DNA of 63,241 nucleotides from Microcaldota archaeon (GTDB lineage: Archaea > Micrarchaeota > Micrarchaeia > Anstonellales > Anstonellaceae): NCBI GenBank assembly GCA_026414325.1, contig JAOAJF010000002.1, forward strand, positions 1-63,241, written 5' to 3'. This document shows positions 33,217 through 41,687 of the stretch, in pieces. A model generated the notes under the pieces. The model saw only the letters and a list, made by a program, of their open reading frames with translations, made no database searches and had not been told where the DNA came from. The translations under genes and the position numbers were made by a program. Position 1 is the first letter of the stretch, and the number at the start of each line of letters is the position of its first letter.

Positions 33217-34959
33217 ATGGGAAAACTAATAAAAATATCTGGCCCAGTAGTAGTTGCAGAGGGAATGTTAGGCTCAGCAATGTATGATGTAGTTTTAGTC
33301 GGCGAAGAAAAATTAACTGGCGAAATTATTAAAATAGAAGGAGAGAGAGCAACAATTCAGGTTTATGAAGATACATCTGGTCTAAAGCCAGGGGAGATAG
33401 TAGAATCTACTAATCAGCCACTAGCAGTAGAATTAGGCCCAGGACTTTTAACCTCAATTTATGATGGAATTCAAAGACCACTAGAACAAATTGCAAAAAA
33501 ATCTTCTTCGCATTTTATTTTTAGAGGAGTTAATGTTCCTGCTTTAGATAGAACAAAAAAATGGGACTTTAAACCAACAGTAAGCATTGGCACTAAAGTA
33601 AAAAAAGGAGATATTTTAGGTACTGTTCAAGAAACAGATCTAATCGAGCACAGAATTTTATCTCCGTATTCTGGAGAGGTGGCTTTAATTAAAAAAGGTA
33701 AATACACTATTACTGAAACAATTGCACAAATACAAACCCAGGAAAAAAAGTTTGATGTACAGATGTTAACAAAGCACAATGTTAGAAGCCCAAGGCCAGT
33801 GTTAGAAAAACTAGAACCATCCATTCCGCTCATAACTGGACAGCGAGTAGTTGATACATTTTTCCCATTAGCTAAAGGAGGTACTTGCGCAATTCCAGGA
33901 CCATTTGGTTCAGGAAAAACTGTTGCTCAACACCAGTTTGCAAAATGGTCTGACACTCAAATAGTAGTCTATATTGGTTGTGGAGAGCGAGGAAATGAAA
34001 TGACTGATGTTTTAACTGAGTTTCCTCATCTAATAGATCCAAAATCAGGCAAACCACTTATGCAACGAACGGTGTTAATTGCAAATACATCTAATATGCC
34101 GGTTGCAGCAAGAGAAGCTTCAATTTATACTGGAATCACTATTGCCGAATACTATCGAGATATGGGTTATGATGTTTCATTAATGGCAGATTCAACTTCT
34201 AGGTGGGCAGAGGCAATGAGAGAAATTGGAGGAAGATTAGAAGAGATGCCTGGAGAAGAGGGCTATCCAGCTTATTTAGCTAGAAGATTAGCAGAATTTT
34301 ATGAAAGAGCTGGAAGAGTAAGGTGCTTAGGCTCCAGTGAGCGCTATGGTTCAGTTTCAATAATCGGTGCAGTTTCTCCTCCGGGTGGTGATATAAACGA
34401 GCCAGTCTCGCAAAACACTTTAAGAGTTACAAAAGTTTTTTTGGCTTTGGAAGCAGCCTTAGCTCAACGAAGACACTTTCCAGCATTTAATTGGTTGAGG
34501 TCTTACTCACTTTATAGCCCTATTTTAGACAAATGGTTTACTCAAAATATTTCAGCAGATTGGGCAGCAAATAGAACTGAGGCAATGGCGCTTTTACAAA
34601 AAGAAGCAGAATTACAAGAAGTGGTACAATTAGTTGGACCAGATGCTTTGCCAGAAAAAGAACAACTCGTTTTATTTGTTACAAAAATGATTAGAGAATA
34701 TTTTTTAGCCCAAAACGCATATTCAGAAGTGGATACCTACTGTTCTTTAAAAAAGCAATATTTGATGCTAAAAAATATTTTGTATTTTTACAAAAGGGCC
34801 TTAGATGCACTAAAAGCCGGAGTACAATTTAAAAAAATTGTTTCTTTGCCAATAAAAGATAGTTTAGCAAGAATGAAAGAAGTTGAAGAGAAAAATCTTT
34901 CTCAATTAGAAACACTAATAAATAAAATAGATTCAGAATTTGATATGCTTGTAAAATAA
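33217..34959 (+). CDS. atpA: A-type ATP synthase catalytic subunit A
   Basis: A 580-residue catalytic subunit. The P-loop is GPFGSGKT (residues 228-235, preceded by CAIP), ECGERGNE-like GCGERGNEMTD follows, and SRWAEAMREIGGRLEEMPGEEGYPAYL is the catalytic core. The roughly 90-residue non-homologous insert typical of A/V-type A subunits is present before the P-loop. No intein interrupts it. GAGGTG is the ribosome binding site. Confidence 0.97.
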   Translation: MGKLIKISGPVVVAEGMLGSAMYDVVLVGEEKLTGEIIKIEGERATIQVYEDTSGLKPGEIVESTNQPLAVELGPGLLTSIYDGIQRPLEQIAKKSSSHFIFRGVNVPALDRTKKWDFKPTVSIGTKVKKGDILGTVQETDLIEHRILSPYSGEVALIKKGKYTITETIAQIQTQEKKFDVQMLTKHNVRSPRPVLEKLEPSIPLITGQRVVDTFFPLAKGGTCAIPGPFGSGKTVAQHQFAKWSDTQIVVYIGCGERGNEMTDVLTEFPHLIDPKSGKPLMQRTVLIANTSNMPVAAREASIYTGITIAEYYRDMGYDVSLMADSTSRWAEAMREIGGRLEEMPGEEGYPAYLARRLAEFYERAGRVRCLGSSERYGSVSIIGAVSPPGGDINEPVSQNTLRVTKVFLALEAALAQRRHFPAFNWLRSYSLYSPILDKWFTQNISADWAANRTEAMALLQKEAELQEVVQLVGPDALPEKEQLVLFVTKMIREYFLAQNAYSEVDTYCSLKKQYLMLKNILYFYKRALDALKAGVQFKKIVSLPIKDSLARMKEVEEKNLSQLETLINKIDSEFDMLVK

Positions 34960-34975
34960 TTATGGTGGTGAGTAA

Positions 34976-36427
34976 ATGAAAGAATATAAAACAATTTCTA
35001 AAATCGCTGGACCGTTAGTTTTTGTTTCAAATGTAAAAAATGTAATGTACAACGAGCTAGTTTTGATCTCTCTTCCAAATGGAGAAAAACGCTATGGCCA
35101 AGTTCTAGAAGCATCAAAAGACGCAGCAGTTATTCAAGTTTTTGGTCCAGTCGCAGGTATCAATCTAACAGATACAAAAGTAAGATTTTTAGGAGAAACT
35201 ATGAAGTTGGGTGTATCTGTTGAAATGCTTGGAAGAATTTTTGATGGACTTGGAAGACCAAAAGACAATGGGCCAGAAATTGTACCTGAACAGCGTTTAG
35301 ATATTAATGGCTATCCTCTCAATCCATATTCTAGAGATTTTCCAAGAGATTTTATTCAAACTGGTATTTCTACTATCGATGGGTTAAATACTTTAATTAG
35401 AGGACAAAAACTACCAATTTTTTCTGGTTCTGGTTTACCTCACAATCAGCTTGCAGTACAAATTGCAAGGCAGGCAACTGTGGTTTCAAAAGAAAAAGAA
35501 CAATTTGCAGTTGTTTTTGCAGCCATTGGTATTACTCACGAAGAAGCAGCCTTTTTTATAAAAGACTTTCGCCAGACTGGAGCTATAAAAAGAGCAGTCT
35601 TGTTTTTGAATTTAGCTAACGATCCATCAGTTGAAAGACTTATCACTCCAAGGCTTGCTCTAACAGTTGCAGAATATTTAGCATACGAAAAAGATATGCA
35701 TGTACTTGTAATTCTAACCGATATGACTAATTATTGTGAAGCTTTAAGAGAAATTGCAGCTGCAAGAGAGGAAGTTCCAGGTAGAAGAGGTTATCCAGGT
35801 TATATGTACACTGATCTTTCTACTATCTATGAAAGAGCAGGGAGAGTAAAAGGAAGAAAAGGAACTGTTACTCAGCTATCAATTTTGACTTTGCCTGGAG
35901 ATGATATAACTCACCCAATTCCAGACTTAACTGGTTATATTACAGAAGGTCAGATTGTTCTTGGTAGAGACCTTCATAGAAGAGGAATTTATCCTCCTGT
36001 AAATGTTTTGCCCTGTTTATCTAGACTAATGGGCTCAAACATAGGGCCTGGAAAAACTAGAGAAGATCACAAAAGTGTTGCAGATCAGCTCTATGCTGCC
36101 TATGCTACAGGAAGGGATCTGCGCTCATTAGCAGCAGTGGTTGGCGCAGAGGCTCTAACAGAAGTAGATAAATTATATTTAGAATTTGCAGATGCTTTTG
36201 AAGAAAAATTTGTCAGACAAGGAGAAAAAGAAAACAGAACTTTGGACCAAACATTAGATCTTGGCTGGGAGCTTTTATCCATGTTGCCTGAAGGAGAATT
36301 AAACAGAGTCAAAAAAGAGCATTTAGAAAAATATGGTAGAAAATATTTTGAGCAAAGAAAAAAACAACTAGCCCAACAATCAGAAGTTGAAAAAAGAATT
36401 GACCAAAAAATAAGAGAGGAACAATAA
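34976..36427 (+). CDS. atpB: A-type ATP synthase subunit B
   Basis: A 483-residue non-catalytic partner of subunit A. It keeps the beta-barrel and nucleotide fold, with IFSGSGLPHNQLAVQIARQA where a P-loop would be, TDMTNYCEALREIAAAREEVPGRRGYPGYMYTDL and GSNIGPGKTREDH. The C-terminus is a charged helix slightly longer than usual. GGTGGTGAG precedes the ATG. Confidence 0.97.
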   Translation: MKEYKTISKIAGPLVFVSNVKNVMYNELVLISLPNGEKRYGQVLEASKDAAVIQVFGPVAGINLTDTKVRFLGETMKLGVSVEMLGRIFDGLGRPKDNGPEIVPEQRLDINGYPLNPYSRDFPRDFIQTGISTIDGLNTLIRGQKLPIFSGSGLPHNQLAVQIARQATVVSKEKEQFAVVFAAIGITHEEAAFFIKDFRQTGAIKRAVLFLNLANDPSVERLITPRLALTVAEYLAYEKDMHVLVILTDMTNYCEALREIAAAREEVPGRRGYPGYMYTDLSTIYERAGRVKGRKGTVTQLSILTLPGDDITHPIPDLTGYITEGQIVLGRDLHRRGIYPPVNVLPCLSRLMGSNIGPGKTREDHKSVADQLYAAYATGRDLRSLAAVVGAEALTEVDKLYLEFADAFEEKFVRQGEKENRTLDQTLDLGWELLSMLPEGELNRVKKEHLEKYGRKYFEQRKKQLAQQSEVEKRIDQKIREEQ

Positions 36428-36445
36428 GACAAAAAGGGAAAGTCT

Positions 36446-37084
36446 ATGGCAGAAAATATAAGCCCAACAAGAATGGAGCTTCTTAATACAAGAAAAAAGA
36501 TTAAGTTAGCTTATCAAGGGCACAAATTGCTAAAACAAAAGCGAGATGTTTTAATTTTGGAATTTTTCAAAATTTTATCAAAAGCAAAAGATTTACGAGC
36601 AGAATTAGCTGAACAAATAAAAACTGCTTATAGAGCAGTAGCTTTAGCACAGGCTTATCATGGAGTAGCTGATGTACAGAATATAGCAATTTCTTTAGCA
36701 CCAATAAAACCAGTTAAGATCGATGTTAAAAATATAATGGGAATAAAAATTGCTTCAGTTCAATCTGAAGAGATAAGCACTAAACCTATTTTAGAGCGTG
36801 GTTATTCTTTAATCGGTTCTTCAGCAAAAATTGACGAGGCAGTAGAGGAATTTTCCAAAACCTTAAATTTAATAATAAAATTAGCAGAAATAGAAAACGC
36901 AACTAGAAGGTTAATAACAGAAATAGAAAAAACAAAAAGAAGAGTGAATGCTCTTGAGTTTGTTCTTATTCCTCGTCTTAGCCAGCAAGAAAAATTAATT
37001 CAATTTCAACTTGAAGAAATGGAAAGAGATTCATTTGTAATGCTAAAATCCATAAAAAGAAAATTATCTTCTTCTCAAGCTTAA
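36446..37084 (+). CDS. atpD: A-type ATP synthase subunit D (central shaft)
   Basis: A 212-residue coiled-coil rotor shaft. The N-terminal SPTRMELLNTRKKIKLAYQGHKLLKQKRD and the C-terminal TKRRVNALEFVLIPRL are hallmark segments. Last gene of the operon; its stop lies three bases before the tRNA-Gln gene on the other strand, so there is almost no room for a terminator between them. Confidence 0.95.
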   Translation: MAENISPTRMELLNTRKKIKLAYQGHKLLKQKRDVLILEFFKILSKAKDLRAELAEQIKTAYRAVALAQAYHGVADVQNIAISLAPIKPVKIDVKNIMGIKIASVQSEEISTKPILERGYSLIGSSAKIDEAVEEFSKTLNLIIKLAEIENATRRLITEIEKTKRRVNALEFVLIPRLSQQEKLIQFQLEEMERDSFVMLKSIKRKLSSSQA

Positions 37085-37087
37085 TAG

Positions 37088-37159
37088 TAGCCCCGGGCAG
37101 ATTCGAACTGCCGTTTTCGGGTCCAAAGCCCGATGTCCTTGCCACTAGACGACGGGGCT
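37088..37159 (-). tRNA. tRNA-Gln (anticodon TTG)
   Basis: The acceptor AGCCCCG pairs with CGGGGCT, with discriminator A; the A-U first pair is usual for tRNA-Gln. The stem TCGGG/CCCGA encloses the loop CTTTGGA, giving anticodon TTG. The T arm GGCAG-TTCGAAT-CTGCC is intact. No intron. It abuts the end of atpD. Confidence 0.93.
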
Positions 37160-37202
37160 AAAAAGCATTTTTCTTAAATTTATTAAATTTGTTTTTTAAT
37201 TT

Positions 37203-37676
37203 TTAAGCTTTTCCAACTCTTTCTCTTGCTCTTTTCTTCCTATAAACATAAAGCCAAGTTCCTTCTATTTCAATAATTTCATTATTATCATTATCAGTAA
37301 TTTTATTTGTATAAATATAGAAATACTCATGTTGATTGTTTTTCAAAAAGTCTTCCAACTTTTTCTTTCCTTCTTCTCCCATTTTTTTTAATTCTTCTGG
37401 TGATATAAATATTTCTCCTCTCTCATCAAGAGATTCAATCTGATTTTTTATTCTATCATAATTTTCTTGTTGTTCTTTTGTTAATTTTATTTTTGGTATT
37501 TGCTGAAGTTTATTCTCTTTGGTAGAAGGTGGGGGGTTTTCTTTTTTAGGTTTTTGTTCTTCTTTTTGCTTTGATTTTTGTTGAGTATCTGCTGGCCTTG
37601 TACGTTTTGGAATAATTCTGGATGGATTAGCTCTTTTCTTTTTTTCTTCTTCCAAATATTTTAGTCCTTCACTCAT
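37203..37676 (-). CDS. Unknown charged protein downstream of proS
   Basis: About 157 residues. The N-terminal 65 residues are Lys/Glu/Pro/Gln-rich and surely disordered; the rest looks folded (IKLTKEQQENYDRIKNQIES, then EYFYIYTNKI and EGTWLYVYRKK) with a basic tail. GGTGA just before the ATG at 37676 marks the start; an ATG at 37688 overlaps the proS stop and is less likely. Probably co-transcribed with proS. No family recognised. Confidence 0.55.
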   Translation of the reverse strand: MSEGLKYLEEEKKKRANPSRIIPKRTRPADTQQKSKQKEEQKPKKENPPPSTKENKLQQIPKIKLTKEQQENYDRIKNQIESLDERGEIFISPEELKKMGEEGKKKLEDFLKNNQHEYFYIYTNKITDNDNNEIIEIEGTWLYVYRKKRARERVGKA

Positions 37677-37687
37677 TTTATTCACCA

Positions 37688-39142
37688 TTAATATTGTTTT
37701 GCAACATAAACAAACTCTTTAGCTTCTTTTTTGCAGACAATACATTTTCTTTCTATTGGCTTTTCAGCATCCAAATATTTAATTCCTCTAACATCTAAAG
37801 AATATTTATCTTTTAAAAATTTTGCACAAGTCTCTCCATTTGCTTCTATTGAGCAAAATGGAATTTTTATTAATCCAAAGTCCTTTGCTTTTTGTTCTAA
37901 TTCTTCAATACTATAGGCACTTGTTTGTAATCCTTGAAAAGTGTCGATAGCTCTTTTTTCTAAACGCTTGTTAAATTCATTTGCTTCAAATCTTATTCTT
38001 TGGCTTAAATCTTCAACAGCAACTAAAAGCTTTTGTTCTTTTTCTTTTTTATCTCTCAGAGCGAGAGTAACTTTTCCTTCTTCTACTTCCTTTATCCCTA
38101 TCTCAATTCTAATAGGAACTCCTCTCACCTCCCAATAATTATATTTATATCCAGGAGTATTTTCACTCTCGTCTAAAATCGTTCTATATCCAAAATTACT
38201 AATTATTTTATAAACTGAGTGGCAATACTGTGTTATTTTTTCTTGTGCTACTTCCTTTGTTAATATAGGTATAATAACAATATGCACCGGACAAAATTCA
38301 AAAGGAAGCATTATTCCTCTTTCATCACCATGAATACAAATCATTGCCCCATAAATTCTAGATATTGCTGGTCCATAGCAAGTTTGCCAGACATATTCTT
38401 TCTTTCCTTCACTATTCAAATAGCCTACATCAAAAGCTTTTGAAAAATTTTGCCCCAACAAATGTGTTGAAGGAAGTTGTAAAACTTTTTTATCTGGCAT
38501 TAAAGTATCTGCAGCAAAAGTTTTTTGAGCTCCAGGAAATTTATCCCACTCTGGTCTTTGAAAAAAAATAAAAGGAATTTTAAATTTTTCAAAAACAACA
38601 TGTTCTGTCATTTGCATATCTTGTTTTACTTGCTCTATTGCTTCCTTTTCAGTTGCAAAAGCAGTATGTGCTTCAATCCAGTAAAATTCTCGTGAGCGAA
38701 AAAACGGCTTTGTAGCTTTTGTTTCATATCTCCATACCTGGCAGGATTGATAAACTTTTAGTGGAAGGTCTACAATTCCCTGAATCCATAATGAAAACAT
38801 CTGATACATTGCTGTTTCAGAAGTTGGTCTGAGGGCTAATTTTTCTTCTAGTTTTTCTTTACCAGCTTTTTCTACCCAAAAAACTTCTGGACTAAAACCC
38901 TTTACATGCTCTTTTTCAATATCAAAATTTTTTTTTGGAATTAAAGCAGGAAATATTACTGGCTTGTGTCCATTTCTTTCAAGCTCTTTTTCATATTCTT
39001 CATACATCAATTTTATTGTTTTTGCAGCCCAAGGTCTTATAACAATACAGCCTTTAACATTGTATCTAATATCTGATAATTCTGCCAAATCTAATACTGT
39101 GTTGTACCATTCTGAAAAATTTTTTTGCTTATCAATATTCAT
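37688..39142 (-). CDS. proS: Prolyl-tRNA synthetase (archaeal/eukaryotic type)
   Basis: A 484-residue class II synthetase charging tRNA-Pro. FSEWYNTVLDLAELSDIR is the typical N-terminus, LALRPTSETAMYQMF and WRYETKATKPFFRSREFYWIEAHTAF are motif 2 and the proline pocket, and a C-terminal domain with C-x2-C (KCIVCKKEA) ends in VAKQY, matching the archaeal form with Zn-domain remnants and a terminal Tyr. The start is the ATG at 39142: the 74 codons upstream are open but run into the RuBisCO promoter and show no synthetase sequence. Confidence 0.95.
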   Translation of the reverse strand: MNIDKQKNFSEWYNTVLDLAELSDIRYNVKGCIVIRPWAAKTIKLMYEEYEKELERNGHKPVIFPALIPKKNFDIEKEHVKGFSPEVFWVEKAGKEKLEEKLALRPTSETAMYQMFSLWIQGIVDLPLKVYQSCQVWRYETKATKPFFRSREFYWIEAHTAFATEKEAIEQVKQDMQMTEHVVFEKFKIPFIFFQRPEWDKFPGAQKTFAADTLMPDKKVLQLPSTHLLGQNFSKAFDVGYLNSEGKKEYVWQTCYGPAISRIYGAMICIHGDERGIMLPFEFCPVHIVIIPILTKEVAQEKITQYCHSVYKIISNFGYRTILDESENTPGYKYNYWEVRGVPIRIEIGIKEVEEGKVTLALRDKKEKEQKLLVAVEDLSQRIRFEANEFNKRLEKRAIDTFQGLQTSAYSIEELEQKAKDFGLIKIPFCSIEANGETCAKFLKDKYSLDVRGIKYLDAEKPIERKCIVCKKEAKEFVYVAKQY

Positions 39143-39193
39143 ATATATTTTTAAATAAGTTAAAATTATAAACACTCGCTGTTTGAACATTTT
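39143..39193. promoter_or_regulatory. Shared divergent promoter of proS and RuBisCO
   Basis: Only 51 bases separate the two starts. AATATATATTTTTAAATAAG-like A/T stretches near 39142-39160 can serve proS, and TTAAAATTATAAAC near 39158-39173 can serve RuBisCO. No ribosome binding site is seen for RuBisCO, suggesting a leaderless message. Confidence 0.45.
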
Positions 39194-40438
39194 ATGTACG
39201 GCGGCTATGGAAATTATATAAAAACCTCTTTTGTTCCAGATAAGGACGATTACTTGATCGCAACATTTAAAATAACTCCAAATAAAAATTCGCTTTATTA
39301 TTGTGCAGAGGCTGTTGCTGCTGAAAGCTCTATAGGTACTTGGACTAGTCTTTCTACAATGCAAAAAAGAGTTCTAAAAAATTTGCAACCAAAAGTTTTT
39401 TATATTGATAAAAAAAGTAGAATTATTAAAATCGCTTATCCAATTGAGTTATTCGAGCCTTCTAACCCAGCTCAACTACTTTCTGATATTGCAGGAAATA
39501 TTTTTGGAATGAGAGAAGTAAAATGGCTAGCTCTTTTAGATTTTGAGGCTCCATTAAATTATTTTAATTCTTTTCCAGGACCAAAATTTGGAAAATTAGG
39601 TATTAGAAGACTAATCTCTACAGATAAAAATCCAAGGCCTCACATTGGCACCATTATAAAGCCAAAAGTGGGACTCAATCCAGTCGAGGCAGCAAAAGTA
39701 GCGTATGATTCTTGGGTCGGAGGGCTAGATTTAGTAAAAGACGATGAAAATTTAACCTCGCACACTTTTTCTAAGTTTGAAGATAGGCTTGCAAAAATCC
39801 TTGAGGCAAAAGACAAAGCAGAACAGCAAACTGGCAAGAAAAAAATTTACTGCCCAAATATTTCTGCTTCTGCTGAAATTATGCTTAAAAGAGCAGAGCT
39901 AGCTCAAGATATGGGTTCAAATTGTATTATGATAGATATTTTAACAGTTGGTTTTAGCGCAGTTCAATTTATTAGAAATCAAAATTTTAAGATGTTTATT
40001 CATGCTCATAGAGCAATGCATGCAGCTTTAACAAAAAATAAAAATCATGGAATTTCAATGCTTGTTTTAGCAAAATTAGCCAGAATGGCAGGAGCAGATC
40101 AGCTACATGTTGGAGCAATATTTGGCAAAATGGAAGGCTCTAAAAAAGAAGTACTACAAATTCACAAGTGGCTAAATTCTCCAGTGGGTAATTTAGCAGA
40201 GGTTTTTTCTGTTGCTTCTGGTGGTGTTAGCCCACTAACTTTACCAAAAATCGCAAAAGCTTTTGGTAAGGATGTTGTTATTCAAGCTGGAGGAGGGGTA
40301 CATGGTCATCCTTCTGGAACTAGAGCAGGAGCAGCTGCACTTTATCAAGCACTACAAGCAACTTTGCAAAATATTCCTTTAGAAAAATATGCTCTTGAAC
40401 ATAAGGAACTAAAACAAGCACTACAAAAATGGCACTAA
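39194..40438 (+). CDS. rbcL: Type III ribulose-bisphosphate carboxylase
   Basis: A 414-residue large subunit; no small subunit gene. Catalytic motifs: GTIIKPKVGL with K156, GGLDLVKDDEN with the carbamylated K182 and metal ligands D184 and E185, HAHRAMHAA, LHVGAIFGKMEG (loop 6 region with K) and GGGVHGHPSGTRAG. The length and sequence resemble archaeal form III, which acts in AMP salvage. The partner enzymes for AMP to RuBP are at 11656-14230. No phosphoribulokinase is seen, so a Calvin cycle is not supported. Confidence 0.94.
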   Translation: MYGGYGNYIKTSFVPDKDDYLIATFKITPNKNSLYYCAEAVAAESSIGTWTSLSTMQKRVLKNLQPKVFYIDKKSRIIKIAYPIELFEPSNPAQLLSDIAGNIFGMREVKWLALLDFEAPLNYFNSFPGPKFGKLGIRRLISTDKNPRPHIGTIIKPKVGLNPVEAAKVAYDSWVGGLDLVKDDENLTSHTFSKFEDRLAKILEAKDKAEQQTGKKKIYCPNISASAEIMLKRAELAQDMGSNCIMIDILTVGFSAVQFIRNQNFKMFIHAHRAMHAALTKNKNHGISMLVLAKLARMAGADQLHVGAIFGKMEGSKKEVLQIHKWLNSPVGNLAEVFSVASGGVSPLTLPKIAKAFGKDVVIQAGGGVHGHPSGTRAGAAALYQALQATLQNIPLEKYALEHKELKQALQKWH

Positions 40439-40525
40439 ATACTAAATTAAGGAAAAATTTTTGTTCAAAGAAAAAATAATTTATACTATTAATTTTTTTG
40501 GATAACTCTATTGGATAATTCTATT

Positions 40526-41545
40526 TTAATTTCTTTCTTTATTTTCAATAAATTCAATAATCGTTTCTATTTGTTTGATCATTTCTTTATCTTCTTTTTC
40601 TCTAGCCTTGGCCAAAGAATTTTTAGCATAATCTAATGCGTTTTTTCCTTCTTCATCTTTCAATGTTACATCTGCCCCTGCTTTAAGAAGAATAAAAGCA
40701 CTTTTTGTGTCTAGTTTTTCTAGAGCTATCATCAATGCAGTTTTTCCATTTCCATCTTGAATATTTAAATCTGTTTCTTTCAAAGATGCTAAAAATTCAA
40801 CAAACCTATCTTTTTTTATTTCAGCAGCATGCATAAGAGGGGTTTTTCCTCCCATGGAAATAGAATTGATATCTATCCCATACTTAATTAGTTTTTCTGC
40901 TATTTCAATACTATCTGCCAAAACAGCAATGTCTAATGCATTCATTCTATAAAGATTTAGCATATTTACATCTGCTTTATTTTCTAATAGATAATCTATA
41001 ATTTTATTTTTAGAAGGATCTGAAGGTAGTGCTATAGCTACCATTAATGCGCTATTACCTCTTCCATCAATATTTCTTTTGTCATTAATATCCGCTTTTA
41101 AATCTTCAACAAAAATTTTAAGAGCTTTTAAATTTTTATTTTTTATAGCTTTTATTAATGGTGTTTGGTATTCTACCATCTCTCTATCATATAGATTTAT
41201 CTTATTATTTGCTAAGGCATTTTGCAAAATTTTTATCGGGTCTGGATTATTCGGGCTTAATTTTTTTGCTATGTATTCTACAGTTTCTTCTGAACTACCA
41301 GTAATAGCCCATAGAAGTAATTGCTCATCAACTGCTATACCTTCCTTTTCTAAAGTCTTTATGGTTTGTATATCCCCTCTTATTGCGGCTCTTATCATTT
41401 TTGACTTGTAATAAAATAGATGGGCTGCAGCAAATTTTTCATCTAAATTGCTAAATCTTACAAACTCTTCTTTTCTTGTTTGTTTATAACTTTCTCCATT
41501 TTTGTTGTTATCTTTTCTATTTTGTTTCCCGAAATATTTTTGCAT
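40526..41545 (-). CDS. Ankyrin-repeat protein
   Basis: A 339-residue protein with about six ankyrin repeats from residue 50 to the end, for example GRGNSALMVAIA, MNALDIAVLADS, GGKTPLMHAAEIK, GNGKTALMIALEKLD and EGKNALDYAKNSL. The N-terminal 45 residues are charged and disordered. No signal peptide, so cytoplasmic unless secreted by another route. Ankyrin proteins mediate protein binding and are often proposed in symbiont-host contact; here it neighbours a huge surface protein, but divergently. AAGGTGAGA precedes the ATG. Confidence 0.88.
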   Translation of the reverse strand: MQKYFGKQNRKDNNKNGESYKQTRKEEFVRFSNLDEKFAAAHLFYYKSKMIRAAIRGDIQTIKTLEKEGIAVDEQLLLWAITGSSEETVEYIAKKLSPNNPDPIKILQNALANNKINLYDREMVEYQTPLIKAIKNKNLKALKIFVEDLKADINDKRNIDGRGNSALMVAIALPSDPSKNKIIDYLLENKADVNMLNLYRMNALDIAVLADSIEIAEKLIKYGIDINSISMGGKTPLMHAAEIKKDRFVEFLASLKETDLNIQDGNGKTALMIALEKLDTKSAFILLKAGADVTLKDEEGKNALDYAKNSLAKAREKEDKEMIKQIETIIEFIENKERN

Positions 41546-41687
41546 ATTCTCACCTTTTCCTTTCTAAAAAATCTATACTTATCTAAAACATTTATATAAC
41601 GATATAACGTCTAAAATATTGTTGTAAGATTTATATATATGTTAGGTTACAATATTATGTACATCTAAACACAAAAAGGTGTGGGAG

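Noticed and set aside
33217..34959. Intein in atpA
   Set aside because: The P-loop region is continuous and the protein has the normal length of 580 residues.
39143..39364. N-terminal extension of ProS by 74 residues
   Set aside because: The extension covers the RuBisCO start and the shared promoter and shows no synthetase-like sequence; ATG 39142 begins the conserved protein.
40498..40523. Tandem 13-bp repeat TTGGATAAYTCTA after RuBisCO
   Set aside because: Only two copies with one mismatch, in AT-rich intergenic DNA; too little to call an element.
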